A DNA stretch of 64,000 bases, taken from positions 682,001 to 746,000 of the forward strand of contig NZ_JBGGWB010000001.1 in NCBI RefSeq assembly GCF_041321155.1, in the 5' to 3' direction. The first letter of the stretch is position 1; each line of letters opens with the position of its first letter. This DNA comes from Sphingomonas sp. IW22 (lineage in GTDB: Bacteria > Pseudomonadota > Alphaproteobacteria > Sphingomonadales > Sphingomonadaceae). Positions 17,641 through 27,712 of the stretch are shown piece by piece. Made by a program: the position numbers and the translations under genes. Below the pieces are notes generated by a model. The model made no database searches. It saw only the letters and a program-made list of their open reading frames with translations, and had not been told where the DNA came from.

Positions 17641-18576
17641 ATGCCCATGACCTCTCGCATCGCCATTGTTGGCGCCGGACACGTCGGCGCAACGGTCGCC
17701 TATGCCCTGATGCTGCGCGGGCTTTTCGCGGAAATCGTGCTGATCGACCAATCGCCCGCACATGCAGAAGCCGAAGCGACCGATATCGCGGATGCCAACG
17801 CCATGGCGCCACCGGTCCGCATCTGGTCCGGCGATTACCGGGACGCCGGTGATGCCGACATCCTCGTCGTCACTGCAGGCGCAACGCCCAAGGAGGGTGA
17901 GGCCCGAACCGCCGTCGCCGGACGGAGCGCGGCAATCGTTCGCGACTGCATCAGGAAAGCGATGGACGCAGGCTTTGACGGGGTGATCGTCGTCGCCTCG
18001 AACCCTGCGGACGCGATGGCTCAGGTCGCGCAAGCGGCGTCCGGCCTGCCGCCGGAACGCGTACTTGGGACCGGCACGCTCCTCGACAGCAACCGCTTTC
18101 GAAAACGGATCGCAGACCGGCTGGGTGTCGCGCCCGGTGCGGTTGCGGCCATGGTGTTGGGCGAACATGGCGATAGCGAGGTCGTCGCCTACTCCACCGT
18201 CCGCATCGGCGGCATGAATCTGGACGCCTATCTCGACGAACAGGCCTTTGACCGGGCGGGTGCGGCGCACGATGTCATACGCGCCGGTTACACCGTCAGC
18301 GAGGGCAAGGGCTATACGTCCTTCGGCGTCGCATCGGCCATCTTGCGCATCTGCGAAGCGATTCACCGCGACGAACGCGTGGTGCTTCCCGTGTCGTCCC
18401 TGCTGGCCGGGCAATATGGCATTGACGGCGTCTATTTGAGTTTGCCTTGCCTGATCGGGTCGGCGGGAATCCTGCGGGTGCTGACGCCCGAACTAACCGA
18501 CGAAGAACAGACCGCGCTTTCGGCATCAGCCGACGTCCTTCGCGAAACCCTGCGTCAGACGGAAGAGGATCTGTAA
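17641..18576 (+). CDS. L-lactate/malate dehydrogenase family protein
   Basis: NAD-dependent 2-hydroxyacid dehydrogenase of the LDH/MDH superfamily, 311 residues. The Rossmann motif is VGAGHVGATVAY at residues 10-21 with Asp in VLIDQ (NAD over NADP). VVTAGATPKEGEAR forms the active-site loop. The catalytic His sits in LGEHGDSE near residue 175, and the substrate-orienting Asp/Arg lies in GTLLDSNRFRKRI. The active-site loop has Glu in KEGEAR (LDH-like Q/K position not decisive), so LDH is likelier than malate dehydrogenase but not certain. GAGGTAAG precedes the ATG. Confidence 0.85.
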   Translation: MPMTSRIAIVGAGHVGATVAYALMLRGLFAEIVLIDQSPAHAEAEATDIADANAMAPPVRIWSGDYRDAGDADILVVTAGATPKEGEARTAVAGRSAAIVRDCIRKAMDAGFDGVIVVASNPADAMAQVAQAASGLPPERVLGTGTLLDSNRFRKRIADRLGVAPGAVAAMVLGEHGDSEVVAYSTVRIGGMNLDAYLDEQAFDRAGAAHDVIRAGYTVSEGKGYTSFGVASAILRICEAIHRDERVVLPVSSLLAGQYGIDGVYLSLPCLIGSAGILRVLTPELTDEEQTALSASADVLRETLRQTEEDL

Positions 18577-18780
18577 CGCTGGCAGCTTTTGCGGTTGGTC
18601 CGATCCAACGCCCGCGCCGATTGCGCAACACTCGACCATTGCACTTGTCACGTGGCGCCCTGCCCTCTCCTGCCGTCGCGACCACAAAAATCGCGGCGGG
18701 GTGAAGTCGGTTCGCGATGACCGTAGTTCTTCGGTATCCAAGCTTACGCGACGGTTCCATTTGTCGCGTATTCGAGCTTC

Positions 18781-20670
18781 ATGTTCTCCTCACTTATAAA
18801 GCGCAACTATGCGTTCGGCGCCGTCATCGGCCTCGCAATAATGACGCTCGCGGGCGTGCTGCTTTATGCGGTTGAGGTGAACCGGTCGGGAATGCGATGG
18901 TTGGACCATTCGGCGACGGTGTTGAAAACCGCAGGCGACGTGCCCGCAATCATCTACAAGGCCGAGGCCGGATCGCGAGGATTCGCCCTGACGCAAGATC
19001 CCAGGTTTGTAAGCGAATTCGACGACCACGTTGCCGCAGCAAACCGACAGGCCGCACGCCTCGTAACGCTGACTGCGGACAACCCTTCACAGCAAGGCGC
19101 AGCGAGTGCGCTACGTGACAGCGTTGCCACCCACTTGCGTGATCTGAGCGAAACTGTCGGATTGGCCCGCGTGAATGAGTTCGAGCGCGCGCGGGAAGTC
19201 ATCGCCGACGGCGACGGACTGAGCCGCCTGGAAACCGTCAGCTCGGCGGCCGAGCGGTTCATCGCGGAGGAGCGCCGTCTTCAAAACGAGCGCATTCTCG
19301 CTGTCGAACGCCAGCTGCGCACGACGACGCGCGTCGTTATCGTCGGCGTGATCGCGGTCTTGCTGATCATACTTTATATCACGATCCTCTCGGCGCGGCG
19401 TATCCGACGGCCGATCAGCGTGATTTCTGAAACGATGGCAGCGCTGGCAGGTGGGTCGAGCGAGGCGCGTATCACCAGCGAACTGGGGTCGATCGAATTC
19501 GACCAAGTCGCGGCCGGCTACAACCGGATGGCCGACGACTTGTCGCATGCGGTTGCCGAACAACGTGCTGGTGCGAAGAATCTGCAGGAAGCGAACACCG
19601 CCCTTCAGCAAAATACCGCCGAGCTGCAGGAACGCGGCGAGATTATCGAACTGCTGGGCAGCATGGCGCATCGAATGCAGGCTGCTCGGACAGACGAAGA
19701 ACTGGCTGCCGTTCTCAAGGTTTTCGTGCCGCGCGTTCTGCCTGACCTGCCGGGCGTGCTCTATGCCCATAACAACTCACGCAACTTGCTGGTGCCGATT
19801 GCGACCTGGGGAGGCATTTGCATTGACGCCGCGGGTTTTGCACCTGACCAGTGCTGGGCGCTGCGCCGGGGGCAGAGCCACAGCGTGGGTGAGCCGGGGT
19901 CGGACATCCTGTGCACACATGTGGAAGGCGAGGCTTCCGACTATCACTGCGAACCGTTGCTGGCCGCAGGTGAGGTCATCGGCGTCTTCTATCTGCGCGG
20001 CGACGTCACACCCAAGCGACGATTCAGCCTGACCGTGCTGAGCGAGAACATCGCGTCGGCTCTGGTCAATCATCGCCTGCAGCGCGGTCTGCGGGAACAA
20101 ACGATCCGCGATCCGCTGACCGCCCTGTTCAATCGCCGATACATGGAAGAAACCCTGGCGCTTGAAATCGCCCGCGCCGCACGTTCGTCTCAACCGCTCA
20201 GTGTGATCATGTGCGATGTCGACCATTTCAAGCGCTTCAATGACGAATTCGGCCATGAAGCGGGGGATGCCGTGCTGAGCGCGGTGGCGGCGGAAATGGT
20301 TTCCCGGTTTCGGGACGGAGATGTCGTCTGCCGTTACGGCGGTGAGGAATTCACGATCATCGCCCCGGGGACGGCGGTGCAGCAATTGGCGGCGCGGGCG
20401 GAAATCGTGCGCAAGGCGATTTCCGCCCTGCACATCCGCAACGGTGGCCGATCGCTTGGCGCGACATCCATGTCCTTCGGCGTCGCCAGCTGGTCGCCAT
20501 TGATGGATCGCGAGGGCGCGGCACTCATCAAGGCGGCCGATGCCGCCCTATACCGTGCAAAGCGTGAAGGTCGAAACCGCGTGATCATCGACGGCGCGCC
20601 TGATGCGCAAACCGGAGAGATTGTCGACGGCCGATCTGGCGCCAATAATATCGGGTCGGGTAGCGTTTAA
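18781..20670 (+). CDS. Membrane diguanylate cyclase (CHASE3-HAMP-GAF-GGDEF)
   Basis: Inner-membrane enzyme that makes cyclic di-GMP. Order of parts: membrane helix at about residues 11-30, a CHASE3-like periplasmic sensor (KAEAGSRGFALTQDPRFVSE) to about 170, a second membrane helix (VVIVGVIAVLLIILYITIL), HAMP, coiled coil, a GAF-type domain (about 290-440) with several cysteines, and a GGDEF domain. The active site is RYGGEEF and the product-inhibition site RxxD is present as RDGD five residues before GGEEF, so the cyclase should be active and feedback-inhibited. No clear ribosome site. The next gene downstream also handles cyclic di-GMP. Confidence 0.9.
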   Translation: MFSSLIKRNYAFGAVIGLAIMTLAGVLLYAVEVNRSGMRWLDHSATVLKTAGDVPAIIYKAEAGSRGFALTQDPRFVSEFDDHVAAANRQAARLVTLTADNPSQQGAASALRDSVATHLRDLSETVGLARVNEFERAREVIADGDGLSRLETVSSAAERFIAEERRLQNERILAVERQLRTTTRVVIVGVIAVLLIILYITILSARRIRRPISVISETMAALAGGSSEARITSELGSIEFDQVAAGYNRMADDLSHAVAEQRAGAKNLQEANTALQQNTAELQERGEIIELLGSMAHRMQAARTDEELAAVLKVFVPRVLPDLPGVLYAHNNSRNLLVPIATWGGICIDAAGFAPDQCWALRRGQSHSVGEPGSDILCTHVEGEASDYHCEPLLAAGEVIGVFYLRGDVTPKRRFSLTVLSENIASALVNHRLQRGLREQTIRDPLTALFNRRYMEETLALEIARAARSSQPLSVIMCDVDHFKRFNDEFGHEAGDAVLSAVAAEMVSRFRDGDVVCRYGGEEFTIIAPGTAVQQLAARAEIVRKAISALHIRNGGRSLGATSMSFGVASWSPLMDREGAALIKAADAALYRAKREGRNRVIIDGAPDAQTGEIVDGRSGANNIGSGSV

Positions 20671-20780
20671 CTATGGAGTAATATCATAAGTTATCTATCG
20701 ATCATTTGACGTGCGTTTAATCATGCCCTCTTATAGCGATATCCGGGTTCGGTTGTTCGCGTTTGCAGGAAAGTCATGGC

Positions 20781-22943
20781 GTGATCGGTCCATTTGAAGT
20801 TCAACCGCTTGGCGATCCGACCGACGTGGACTTGACTTCGTTTTCAGAAAATGCGCCAGCCGGCGAACTAGTCGATGTTTCACAAGGGCTTAGGGAAGTT
20901 CAACTAAACGCCGTCTTCAGCCGCGCCGGTGTTGGCATCCTCCACCGCGATCTACAGCTGCGTGTCCTTCTGGTGAACGACGCGTACCGGAACCTGGTGG
21001 GGCGATCGGCCGAGGAGCTGAACGGCCTTCATTTTGAACAATTCACGCACCCCGATGACCGCGAGCGGTCTAAGCAGAAGCACGCGGAACGACTCGCGCT
21101 TGGCAAGCCGTTCAAGATCGAAAAGCGATATGTCCGACCGGATGGCTCCTCCGTCTGGTGTCTGGTGAATGTGTCCTTCATCCTGAACAAGGAAGGACAA
21201 CCTGAATCCACCATCGTGATCGCAACCGACATTACGGAGCGCCGCGCCGCTCAGGAAGAGCTCCGCCAGAGTGAGGAGCGATTCAGGCTGGCGGCACAGG
21301 CTGCGAATCTTGGCATATGGGATTACGACGCTGTTGCGGGCCGCAGTCAATGGTCAGCCGAGCTGAAACGGATGGTCGGGCTGGCCGAAGACGTTGTGCC
21401 GGACATTTCCACCGCGCTGTCACTTGTGGTGCCGGAGGACCGGCACCTCCTGGAAGGACTTGTCCACGCCGCCCGCGCCGGCGACACCCAGGCTCGTTTC
21501 GAGACGATGGTTCGCGTTCGCCGTGCCGACGATGGTTCGGAACGGTGGATGCAAACATCGGGCTGGCGGCTCCATGCGTCTTCGGGTCGGCTGACCCGTG
21601 TGCTGGTGACGATCCGCGACGTGACCGAAGAGCACTTGGCGCAGGATAACATCCGCTGGATCGCTACACACGACGCGCTGACGCAAATCCTCAATCGGTT
21701 CGCATTCACCGAACAGCTTGAAACGGCTATCACCCGTGCGCGGGGCAACCATGGCCTGGCGCTGGTGCTGCTCGACGTCGATCGCCTCAAGGAAGTGAAT
21801 GACACCATCGGCCATGATGCCGGGGATGCATTGCTCAAGACCTTCACGAGCAGACTCAAGGACGCTTTTGGGCCGAGCGCCACACTGGGCCGACTGGGCG
21901 GCGACGAATTCGCCGTGCTTCTCGAACGGATCCCGCGCCAAGGATTGCCGGAACTGATCGCGCGGGCGCTGGACACGCTGCGCGAACCGTTCGAGCATGA
22001 TGGCCATTCCTGCGATACCCAGGCCACGGCGGGCGTTTCCGTCTATCCGTGCGACGGGGCGGACGCGGACGATTTGCTCAAGACCGCCGATATTGCACTT
22101 TACGTTGGCAAAGCGACCAAGCGCGGTGAGCTTTCAATGTTCGAGGCGTCGATGCGCGCTGGCGTCCAGCGACGGGTCTCGATGCTCAACGTTGCCCGAA
22201 TGGTCGGCAGGGAGAGGCGCGTCGTTCCCCATCACCAGCCGCAGATATCACTCGCCACCGGTGCGATTGCCGGTTTCGAGGCGTTGCTGAGATGGCGGCA
22301 CGACACGTTGGGCATGCAGGGCCCTGACACGATCTGGGCCGCGTTCGACGACCTTAGACTGGCGTCGTTGCTCAGCGACCGGATGATTTCGAAGGTCGCG
22401 GACGATGTGCACAAGTGGTTGGACCAGGGGCTTGATCCAGGCCGGATCGCAATCAACCTGTCCCCCGCCGAGTTTCGCGATGAGCGCCTTGCAACGCGCA
22501 TCCTGGAGCCGTTCAAGCAACGCGGCGTGCCATATCGTCATATCGAGGTCGAAATCACGGAGACCGTGTTGCTGGGGCGCGACAGCGAGAAGGTCGCTGC
22601 CACGCTGTCGGCATTTCACGATCAGGGCATCTCGATTGCGTTGGACGATTTCGGCACCGGTTTCGCATCGCTGACCCATCTTAAGATGTTCCCGGTCGAC
22701 GTGATCAAAATCGATCGCAGCTTCGTTGCGAAAATGTGCGAACAGCCGGAAGATGCAGCGATCGTTGATACGATCATTAACCTAGCCCAGCGCCTGAATA
22801 TAAAAGTCGTGGCGGAAGGCGTCGAAAACACTGAGCAGGCAGACTATTTGATCGCCCGCGGATGCAACTTCGCCCAGGGTTATCTATATGGCCGCCCGGC
22901 CGTGACAGAGATTACGACCGCACTGCTTCAGAAAACTTCGTAG
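20781..22943 (+). CDS. PAS-PAS-GGDEF-EAL cyclic di-GMP enzyme
   Basis: Soluble 720-residue protein with two PAS sensor domains (about residues 43-160 and 170-285), a GGDEF domain (RLGGDEFAVLL) and an EAL phosphodiesterase domain. The EAL side has the full catalytic set: FEALLRW, EITETVLL, LDDFGTGFASL, IKIDRSF and VAEGVEN, so hydrolysis of cyclic di-GMP is expected. The GGDEF side keeps its active-site motif but no RxxD inhibitory site is visible. The GTG at 20781 is preferred because AGGAAAG precedes it; a TTG at 20763 would add six residues. It follows the first cyclase by 110 bases. Confidence 0.9.
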   Translation: MIGPFEVQPLGDPTDVDLTSFSENAPAGELVDVSQGLREVQLNAVFSRAGVGILHRDLQLRVLLVNDAYRNLVGRSAEELNGLHFEQFTHPDDRERSKQKHAERLALGKPFKIEKRYVRPDGSSVWCLVNVSFILNKEGQPESTIVIATDITERRAAQEELRQSEERFRLAAQAANLGIWDYDAVAGRSQWSAELKRMVGLAEDVVPDISTALSLVVPEDRHLLEGLVHAARAGDTQARFETMVRVRRADDGSERWMQTSGWRLHASSGRLTRVLVTIRDVTEEHLAQDNIRWIATHDALTQILNRFAFTEQLETAITRARGNHGLALVLLDVDRLKEVNDTIGHDAGDALLKTFTSRLKDAFGPSATLGRLGGDEFAVLLERIPRQGLPELIARALDTLREPFEHDGHSCDTQATAGVSVYPCDGADADDLLKTADIALYVGKATKRGELSMFEASMRAGVQRRVSMLNVARMVGRERRVVPHHQPQISLATGAIAGFEALLRWRHDTLGMQGPDTIWAAFDDLRLASLLSDRMISKVADDVHKWLDQGLDPGRIAINLSPAEFRDERLATRILEPFKQRGVPYRHIEVEITETVLLGRDSEKVAATLSAFHDQGISIALDDFGTGFASLTHLKMFPVDVIKIDRSFVAKMCEQPEDAAIVDTIINLAQRLNIKVVAEGVENTEQADYLIARGCNFAQGYLYGRPAVTEITTALLQKTS

Positions 22944-23359
22944 GCCCTCAATAGCGATTGCCCCGGTCCACAGGGCGCTTTTCGAATAGCTTCGGTTTGC
23001 GGCTTGGAAACGCCGGGGCGCCGCGAAAGCCAGGACGAAGATCGCGGGTCTCGTGCGGTCGGATGGTCCATGTGGTAAGGGCTGCGGTCCGGCTGCGCTG
23101 GCGTTCGACTTGCCTATCGGGACCGTATACGCGCCTTCCATCAGCGGCTAAGGGATTTCTCCTAAGGCTATCTCTTTACCGACAGTCCGTTTGGTCAACG
23201 GGATTTCGAACAAGCGTCGCGGTTCGCAAACTGTGCGTTGACAGAGCCCGCCGATGCGCCTCGGAACGGCAGACGTCCTGCCAGCGCCGCACCACGCCGA
23301 AAACAGGGTCACGCCGCAGCCGCGGAGGGCCGGTCACGGCGTGCCCGAATCTGCGCGCT
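22944..23359. other. Intergenic stretch, no gene supported
   Basis: About 416 bases between two convergent genes. Open frames on the plus strand lack ribosome sites and family features. I see no tRNA, strong terminator or repeat here. Confidence 0.5.
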
Positions 23360-24583
23360 TCAGCCACGCATTGTGCCATCTGGGGCCAACTTGACCGTCC
23401 GACCGTCTGCCGCCGCAGCGTAGATCGCCTCGATCAGCCTCAGGTCGCGCAAACCCATCTCTCCCGGCGTCCGGATGGCGGCATTGTCACGTACCGCGTC
23501 CGCAAAGTGATCGAGCTGTCGGGCGAACTGAACGCTTGGATCACCCGGCGTGAATTCGCGGTCATCACGCCCCTCCAGCCGCATTTTCTGGCCTGAATAG
23601 CTGGTCGCAGGGTCCATGATCAGCGCCCCGGTCGTTCCGCGTACATGCGCGAAATTGGTGCCCGCTGAATCATATGACGTCACCAGTTGCGCCACCGCGC
23701 CCGACGGGAAGCGCCATTGTGACGCCACGTGTGCGAAAATCTCTGCAAAGCGCGGATCGCCGGTTGGACGAAACGTCGTGGCGCTGATGCTCTCCGGCAT
23801 TTCGCCGGTCAGGTAGAGCGCGGATTGAAGGCCGTAGATCCCGTAGTCTTCAAGCGGGCCGCCGCCCGCCAGTGCGCGGCTGGTCCGCCAATTCTGGCTG
23901 GGGCTGGTCGGCCCCATGCGATACGACTGTTCGGTCCGCACGAGCCGAATATCGCCCGCCGCCTTCTGCTGCATCAGCTTCATGGCTTCGAGATTATAAG
24001 GCTCGAAGTGAGAGCGATACGCGATCATCAGCTTGCGCTTTGCCCGTTGGCCGGCCGCGATCATCCGTGCGCATTCGGCGCTGGAAAGCGCCATCGGCTT
24101 TTCGCACAGCACATGCTTGCGCGCCGCGAATGCCCGCGTCACCCATTCGGCGTGAAGGCCGGTTGGCAGTACGATATACACCGCGTCGATCCGGTCGTCC
24201 GACGCGATCTTCGCAAAATCCTCATAGGAATAACGCGCGTCCGCCGGCACGCCATATGCGTCACCCACGCGCGTCAGCTTGTTCGGATTGCCCGATACGA
24301 TCGCTGCAATATGCGCCCGTTCCGCTTGATCGAACCTGGGCATCATCTGGTTCAGGGCATACCCGCCCAACCCGACGATCGCGAAGCCGACGCTGTCCGG
24401 ACGCTTGCGCTTTGGCGCGACTGTCGGAAGCTTCACACCGTCCGGCAGGGGCTGGCCCTTCACGGTCGCGCCGCCTGACTGAAGCAATGCCGCGGCAGGG
24501 CTCGCTGCCATGGCGAGCGACGCAGTAGCCACCCCGCCCCCCGCTTCGATGAAGGTTCGCCGGGTCATGCCATTGCCGATCAT
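23360..24583 (-). CDS. Tat-exported Gfo/Idh/MocA family oxidoreductase
   Basis: A 407-residue NAD(P)-dependent sugar-type oxidoreductase. The N terminus carries a twin-arginine signal (TRRTFIEAGGGVATASLAMA), so the folded, cofactor-loaded enzyme is probably exported to the periplasm. The Rossmann motif is AIVGLGGYAL near residue 68, and the family signature EKP lies in HVLCEKPMAL near residue 163. A GGGPLEDYGIYGLQSALYL segment lies in the C-terminal alpha/beta domain. It resembles the glucose-fructose oxidoreductase group of Zymomonas and relatives, but the substrate cannot be assigned. GGGAG precedes the ATG. Confidence 0.88.
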   Translation of the reverse strand: MIGNGMTRRTFIEAGGGVATASLAMAASPAAALLQSGGATVKGQPLPDGVKLPTVAPKRKRPDSVGFAIVGLGGYALNQMMPRFDQAERAHIAAIVSGNPNKLTRVGDAYGVPADARYSYEDFAKIASDDRIDAVYIVLPTGLHAEWVTRAFAARKHVLCEKPMALSSAECARMIAAGQRAKRKLMIAYRSHFEPYNLEAMKLMQQKAAGDIRLVRTEQSYRMGPTSPSQNWRTSRALAGGGPLEDYGIYGLQSALYLTGEMPESISATTFRPTGDPRFAEIFAHVASQWRFPSGAVAQLVTSYDSAGTNFAHVRGTTGALIMDPATSYSGQKMRLEGRDDREFTPGDPSVQFARQLDHFADAVRDNAAIRTPGEMGLRDLRLIEAIYAAAADGRTVKLAPDGTMRG

Positions 24584-24898
24584 CGATTATCTCCCGTTAG
24601 GCCTGCCGCACTCCTAGCGCCTTTTTGCAGAATGTTCGATCCTTTCAGAACGAACAGCCGATACGCCCAAAGACGAGTGACGATTGTTCAATTTGCGTAC
24701 AATTTGTTCGTGAGGACGAAAATCATCATCCCCTCATGATGGCGCCGACACTGAATCGGTTTCCCGAAAGGGAACATTCTCGATTACAAAAGGGTCCCGG
24801 TCGCAAAATACCGTCGATCTTCAAAAAGATTCCGGTGGTGTTGCTGTCAGCGGCGGTTAAAAGCCCGTCAACCCAAATTAATATCGAGAGTTACCCCC
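24584..24898. other. Intergenic regulatory stretch
   Basis: About 315 bases between the divergent oxidoreductase and histidine-kinase genes, less GC-rich than the coding sequence around it. It should hold both promoters. A 95-codon open frame here has no ribosome site and atypical composition, and I do not call it. Confidence 0.5.
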
Positions 24899-27664
24899 GT
24901 GCAATCTGCTGAACGCCGTCTCAACGCCATCGTTAATAATACAACGATGGCGATCTTCCTGATGGATGAGCACCAGCACTGCATCTTCATGAATCAGGCG
25001 GCCGAGGAACTGACCGGATACAAGCTGGAGGAGACGCTCGGCCGCCCGTTGCACGATGTCGTCCACCACCAGCGGCCGGACGGCAGCCATTACCCGCTTG
25101 AGGAATGCCCGATCGACCAGGCTTTCCCCGAACGCGACCGCATGCAGGGCGAGGAAGTGTTCGTTCACAAGGACGGGCATTTCTACCCCGTGGCGTTCAC
25201 CGCGTCCCCGATCCCCGACGACGACGGCAATCCGGTCGGCACCATCATCGAAGTGCGCGACATGACGGAGGAAAAGGCCCGCAAGGCGGCGCTGGCGGAA
25301 AGTGAAAGCCGGTTCCGTAACATGGCGGATCACGCGCCCGTCATGATGTGGGTAACCGACCCGACCGGCTATTGCCTCCATCTCAATCGCCAATGGTATG
25401 AGTTCACCGGCCAGACGGAGGCAGAGGCGGAAGGGTTCGGATGGCTTGAGGCCACGCACCCGGATGATCGCAAGGCGGCGGAAGAGGTGTTTCTTCGCGC
25501 AAATGCTGAGCGGGCCCCGTTTCGGCTGGAATATAGGTTGCGGCACGTATCGGGCGCCTATCGCTGGGCGATTGACGCGGCCAGCCCGCGCTTTGGCGAA
25601 AATGGCGAGTATCTCGGCTATGTCGGCTCCGTCATCGACATTCACGACCGTCGCCAGTCTGAGGAGCGGCTGAACCGCAACGAGGAGCAGCTTCGGCTCG
25701 CCACCGACATGGCCGAAATCGGGCTGTGGGACTTCGACGTCGAAAGCGATACCCTGTTCTGGCAGCCGCGGGTCAAAGCGATGTTCGGCGTCTCTGACGA
25801 TGCGGCCTACTCCATCGCCGACTTCTACGCCGGATTGCATCCCGACGATTTCGACGCCACTGCAGAAGCCTTCGCTGACGCGCTGAACCCTGCCAAGCGC
25901 AGCCTGTACGACGTCGAATATCGAACCGTGGGCAAGGAAGATGGCGTCATCCGCTGGGTTGCGGCCAAGGGGCGCGCCATCTTCGACCATGCAGGCAATT
26001 GCCGCCGGGTGCTCGGCACCGCGATCGACATCACCGACCGCAAGCGCGACGAGCAGATGCTGAAGGACATAAACGCCACGCTCGAACAGCGGGTTGCCGA
26101 TGAAATCGCGCGCCGCGACAATGCGGAGGAAGCCCTTCGTCAGGCGCAGAAGATGGAGGCCGTGGGCCAGTTGACCGGCGGCATCGCGCATGATTTCAAT
26201 AATCTGCTGACGGTCGTGACTGGCAATATCGACATGGCCGGACGCGCGCTCGAGGCAAGCGGCGTGACGGACAGCCGCGCCCGCCGCGCGTTGGACAACG
26301 CGATGAAGGGGGCCGAGCGTGCCGCATCCCTGACACAGCGCCTGCTGGCCTTTTCCCGCCGGCAGCCGCTGGCGCCCAAGGCACTGGACGTCGACAAGCT
26401 GGTCAGCGGTATGTCCGACATGCTGAACCGCACGCTTGGCGAAACCGTCCATCTGGAAGTGGTGACCAGCCCCAGCCTGTGGCGGACCGAAGCCGACCCG
26501 CACCAGTTGGAAAGTGCGATCCTGAACCTCGCCGTCAATGCGCGCGACGCCATGTCCAGCGGCGGCACGCTGACCATCGAAACCGCCAATGCGCGGCTGG
26601 ACGAGGAATATTCGGCCGCCCATGCCGAAGTCGCGCCGGGACAATATGTCGTCATTTCAGTGTCCGACACGGGTCAGGGCATGGACAAGGAAACCATCGC
26701 CCGCGCCTTCGAACCCTTTTTCACGACTAAGGAGGTCGGCAAGGGCACCGGGCTTGGCCTGTCGATGGTCTATGGCTTCGTCAAACAGTCGGGCGGCCAC
26801 GTAAAGGTCTATTCGGAGGAAGATCACGGGACCACGGTCAAGATCTACCTGCCCCGCCTGATGAGTGGCGAGCCGGATGAAAGCGGAGAGATCACCGCCG
26901 GCCTTGAGGTCAGCCCACGACAGGAATGCATCCTGGTGGTCGAGGATGATGACGATGTCCGCTCCTATTCGGTCGATTGCCTGCGCGACCTGGGCTACCA
27001 TGTGATCGAGGCGCATGACGGGCCAGCGGCGCTTCGCCTGCTGGAACGACAGGGCGCCAGCGTGGATCTGTTGTTCACGGACGTGGTGATGCCCAACATG
27101 TCGGGCCGCGAACTGGCGGATCTGGCGCGCCAGACCCACCCCCAGCTCAAGGTGCTGTACACTTCAGGCTATACGAGAAACGCCATCGTTCATGGTGGAC
27201 GGCTGGACGCGGGCGTCGAGATGATCGCCAAGCCCTTCACCGTCAGCGCGTTGGCGCAGAAGATCCGCGACGTGCTGGACACGGGCCGCTCGCGTCGGGT
27301 GCTGATCGTCGAGGCGGATGCGACGGTCCGCCTGCTCGCGGCGGAGGCGCTGGCGAACGCCGATTATGGCGTCGAAGAAGCCGCCAACGCGACCGAAGCG
27401 CTTGGCAAGGTCCGCGCCGCGCAGGGGCGCTATGACGCGGTGGTGATCGGCATGAACCTGGCGGACCGCGCCGGCGATGCGCTGGCATTGGAGCTGCGGG
27501 CGCTCTACGCCGACCTGCCCCTGTTGATCGCGGGCGAAGGCGGCATGGATGCGGTGAAGGACAAGTTCAGCGACGATCGTTGCACCGACGTCCTCACCAA
27601 ACCCTTTAGCGGCGCAATGCTGATCGCAGGGCTGAAGGCTGTTTACGACCGCTGCAAACGATAG
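24899..27664 (+). CDS. Soluble PAS hybrid histidine kinase with two receiver domains
   Basis: A 921-residue cytosolic sensor kinase without membrane helices. Three PAS domains (about residues 1-130, 135-260, 265-385) lead through a coiled coil to HisKA with the phospho-accepting His431 (GGIAHDFNN). The HATPase domain follows (NLAVNARDA N box, DTGQGMD G1, KGTGLGLSMVYG G2), then receiver 1 with Asp728 (LFTDVVMP) and Lys in IAKPF, then receiver 2. In receiver 2 the phospho-acceptor is Gly851 (VVIGMNLAD), although the acidic pocket and LTKPF Lys remain, so it is probably a non-phosphorylated adaptor domain. GTG start with GAGAG upstream. Output partner unknown. Confidence 0.9.
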   Translation: MQSAERRLNAIVNNTTMAIFLMDEHQHCIFMNQAAEELTGYKLEETLGRPLHDVVHHQRPDGSHYPLEECPIDQAFPERDRMQGEEVFVHKDGHFYPVAFTASPIPDDDGNPVGTIIEVRDMTEEKARKAALAESESRFRNMADHAPVMMWVTDPTGYCLHLNRQWYEFTGQTEAEAEGFGWLEATHPDDRKAAEEVFLRANAERAPFRLEYRLRHVSGAYRWAIDAASPRFGENGEYLGYVGSVIDIHDRRQSEERLNRNEEQLRLATDMAEIGLWDFDVESDTLFWQPRVKAMFGVSDDAAYSIADFYAGLHPDDFDATAEAFADALNPAKRSLYDVEYRTVGKEDGVIRWVAAKGRAIFDHAGNCRRVLGTAIDITDRKRDEQMLKDINATLEQRVADEIARRDNAEEALRQAQKMEAVGQLTGGIAHDFNNLLTVVTGNIDMAGRALEASGVTDSRARRALDNAMKGAERAASLTQRLLAFSRRQPLAPKALDVDKLVSGMSDMLNRTLGETVHLEVVTSPSLWRTEADPHQLESAILNLAVNARDAMSSGGTLTIETANARLDEEYSAAHAEVAPGQYVVISVSDTGQGMDKETIARAFEPFFTTKEVGKGTGLGLSMVYGFVKQSGGHVKVYSEEDHGTTVKIYLPRLMSGEPDESGEITAGLEVSPRQECILVVEDDDDVRSYSVDCLRDLGYHVIEAHDGPAALRLLERQGASVDLLFTDVVMPNMSGRELADLARQTHPQLKVLYTSGYTRNAIVHGGRLDAGVEMIAKPFTVSALAQKIRDVLDTGRSRRVLIVEADATVRLLAAEALANADYGVEEAANATEALGKVRAAQGRYDAVVIGMNLADRAGDALALELRALYADLPLLIAGEGGMDAVKDKFSDDRCTDVLTKPFSGAMLIAGLKAVYDRCKR

Positions 27665-27712
27665 GTCGCAGGGCAATCACGGCCGCGCTTTTCGTGTGAG
27701 CTGAGAACCCCG

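Noticed and set aside
24625..24912. 95-codon frame before the hybrid kinase
   Set aside because: No ribosome site; overlaps the likely promoter region and the kinase start.
24878..26644. Minus-strand frame of nearly 600 codons opposite the hybrid kinase
   Set aside because: Antisense shadow; the kinase frame carries all expected motifs.
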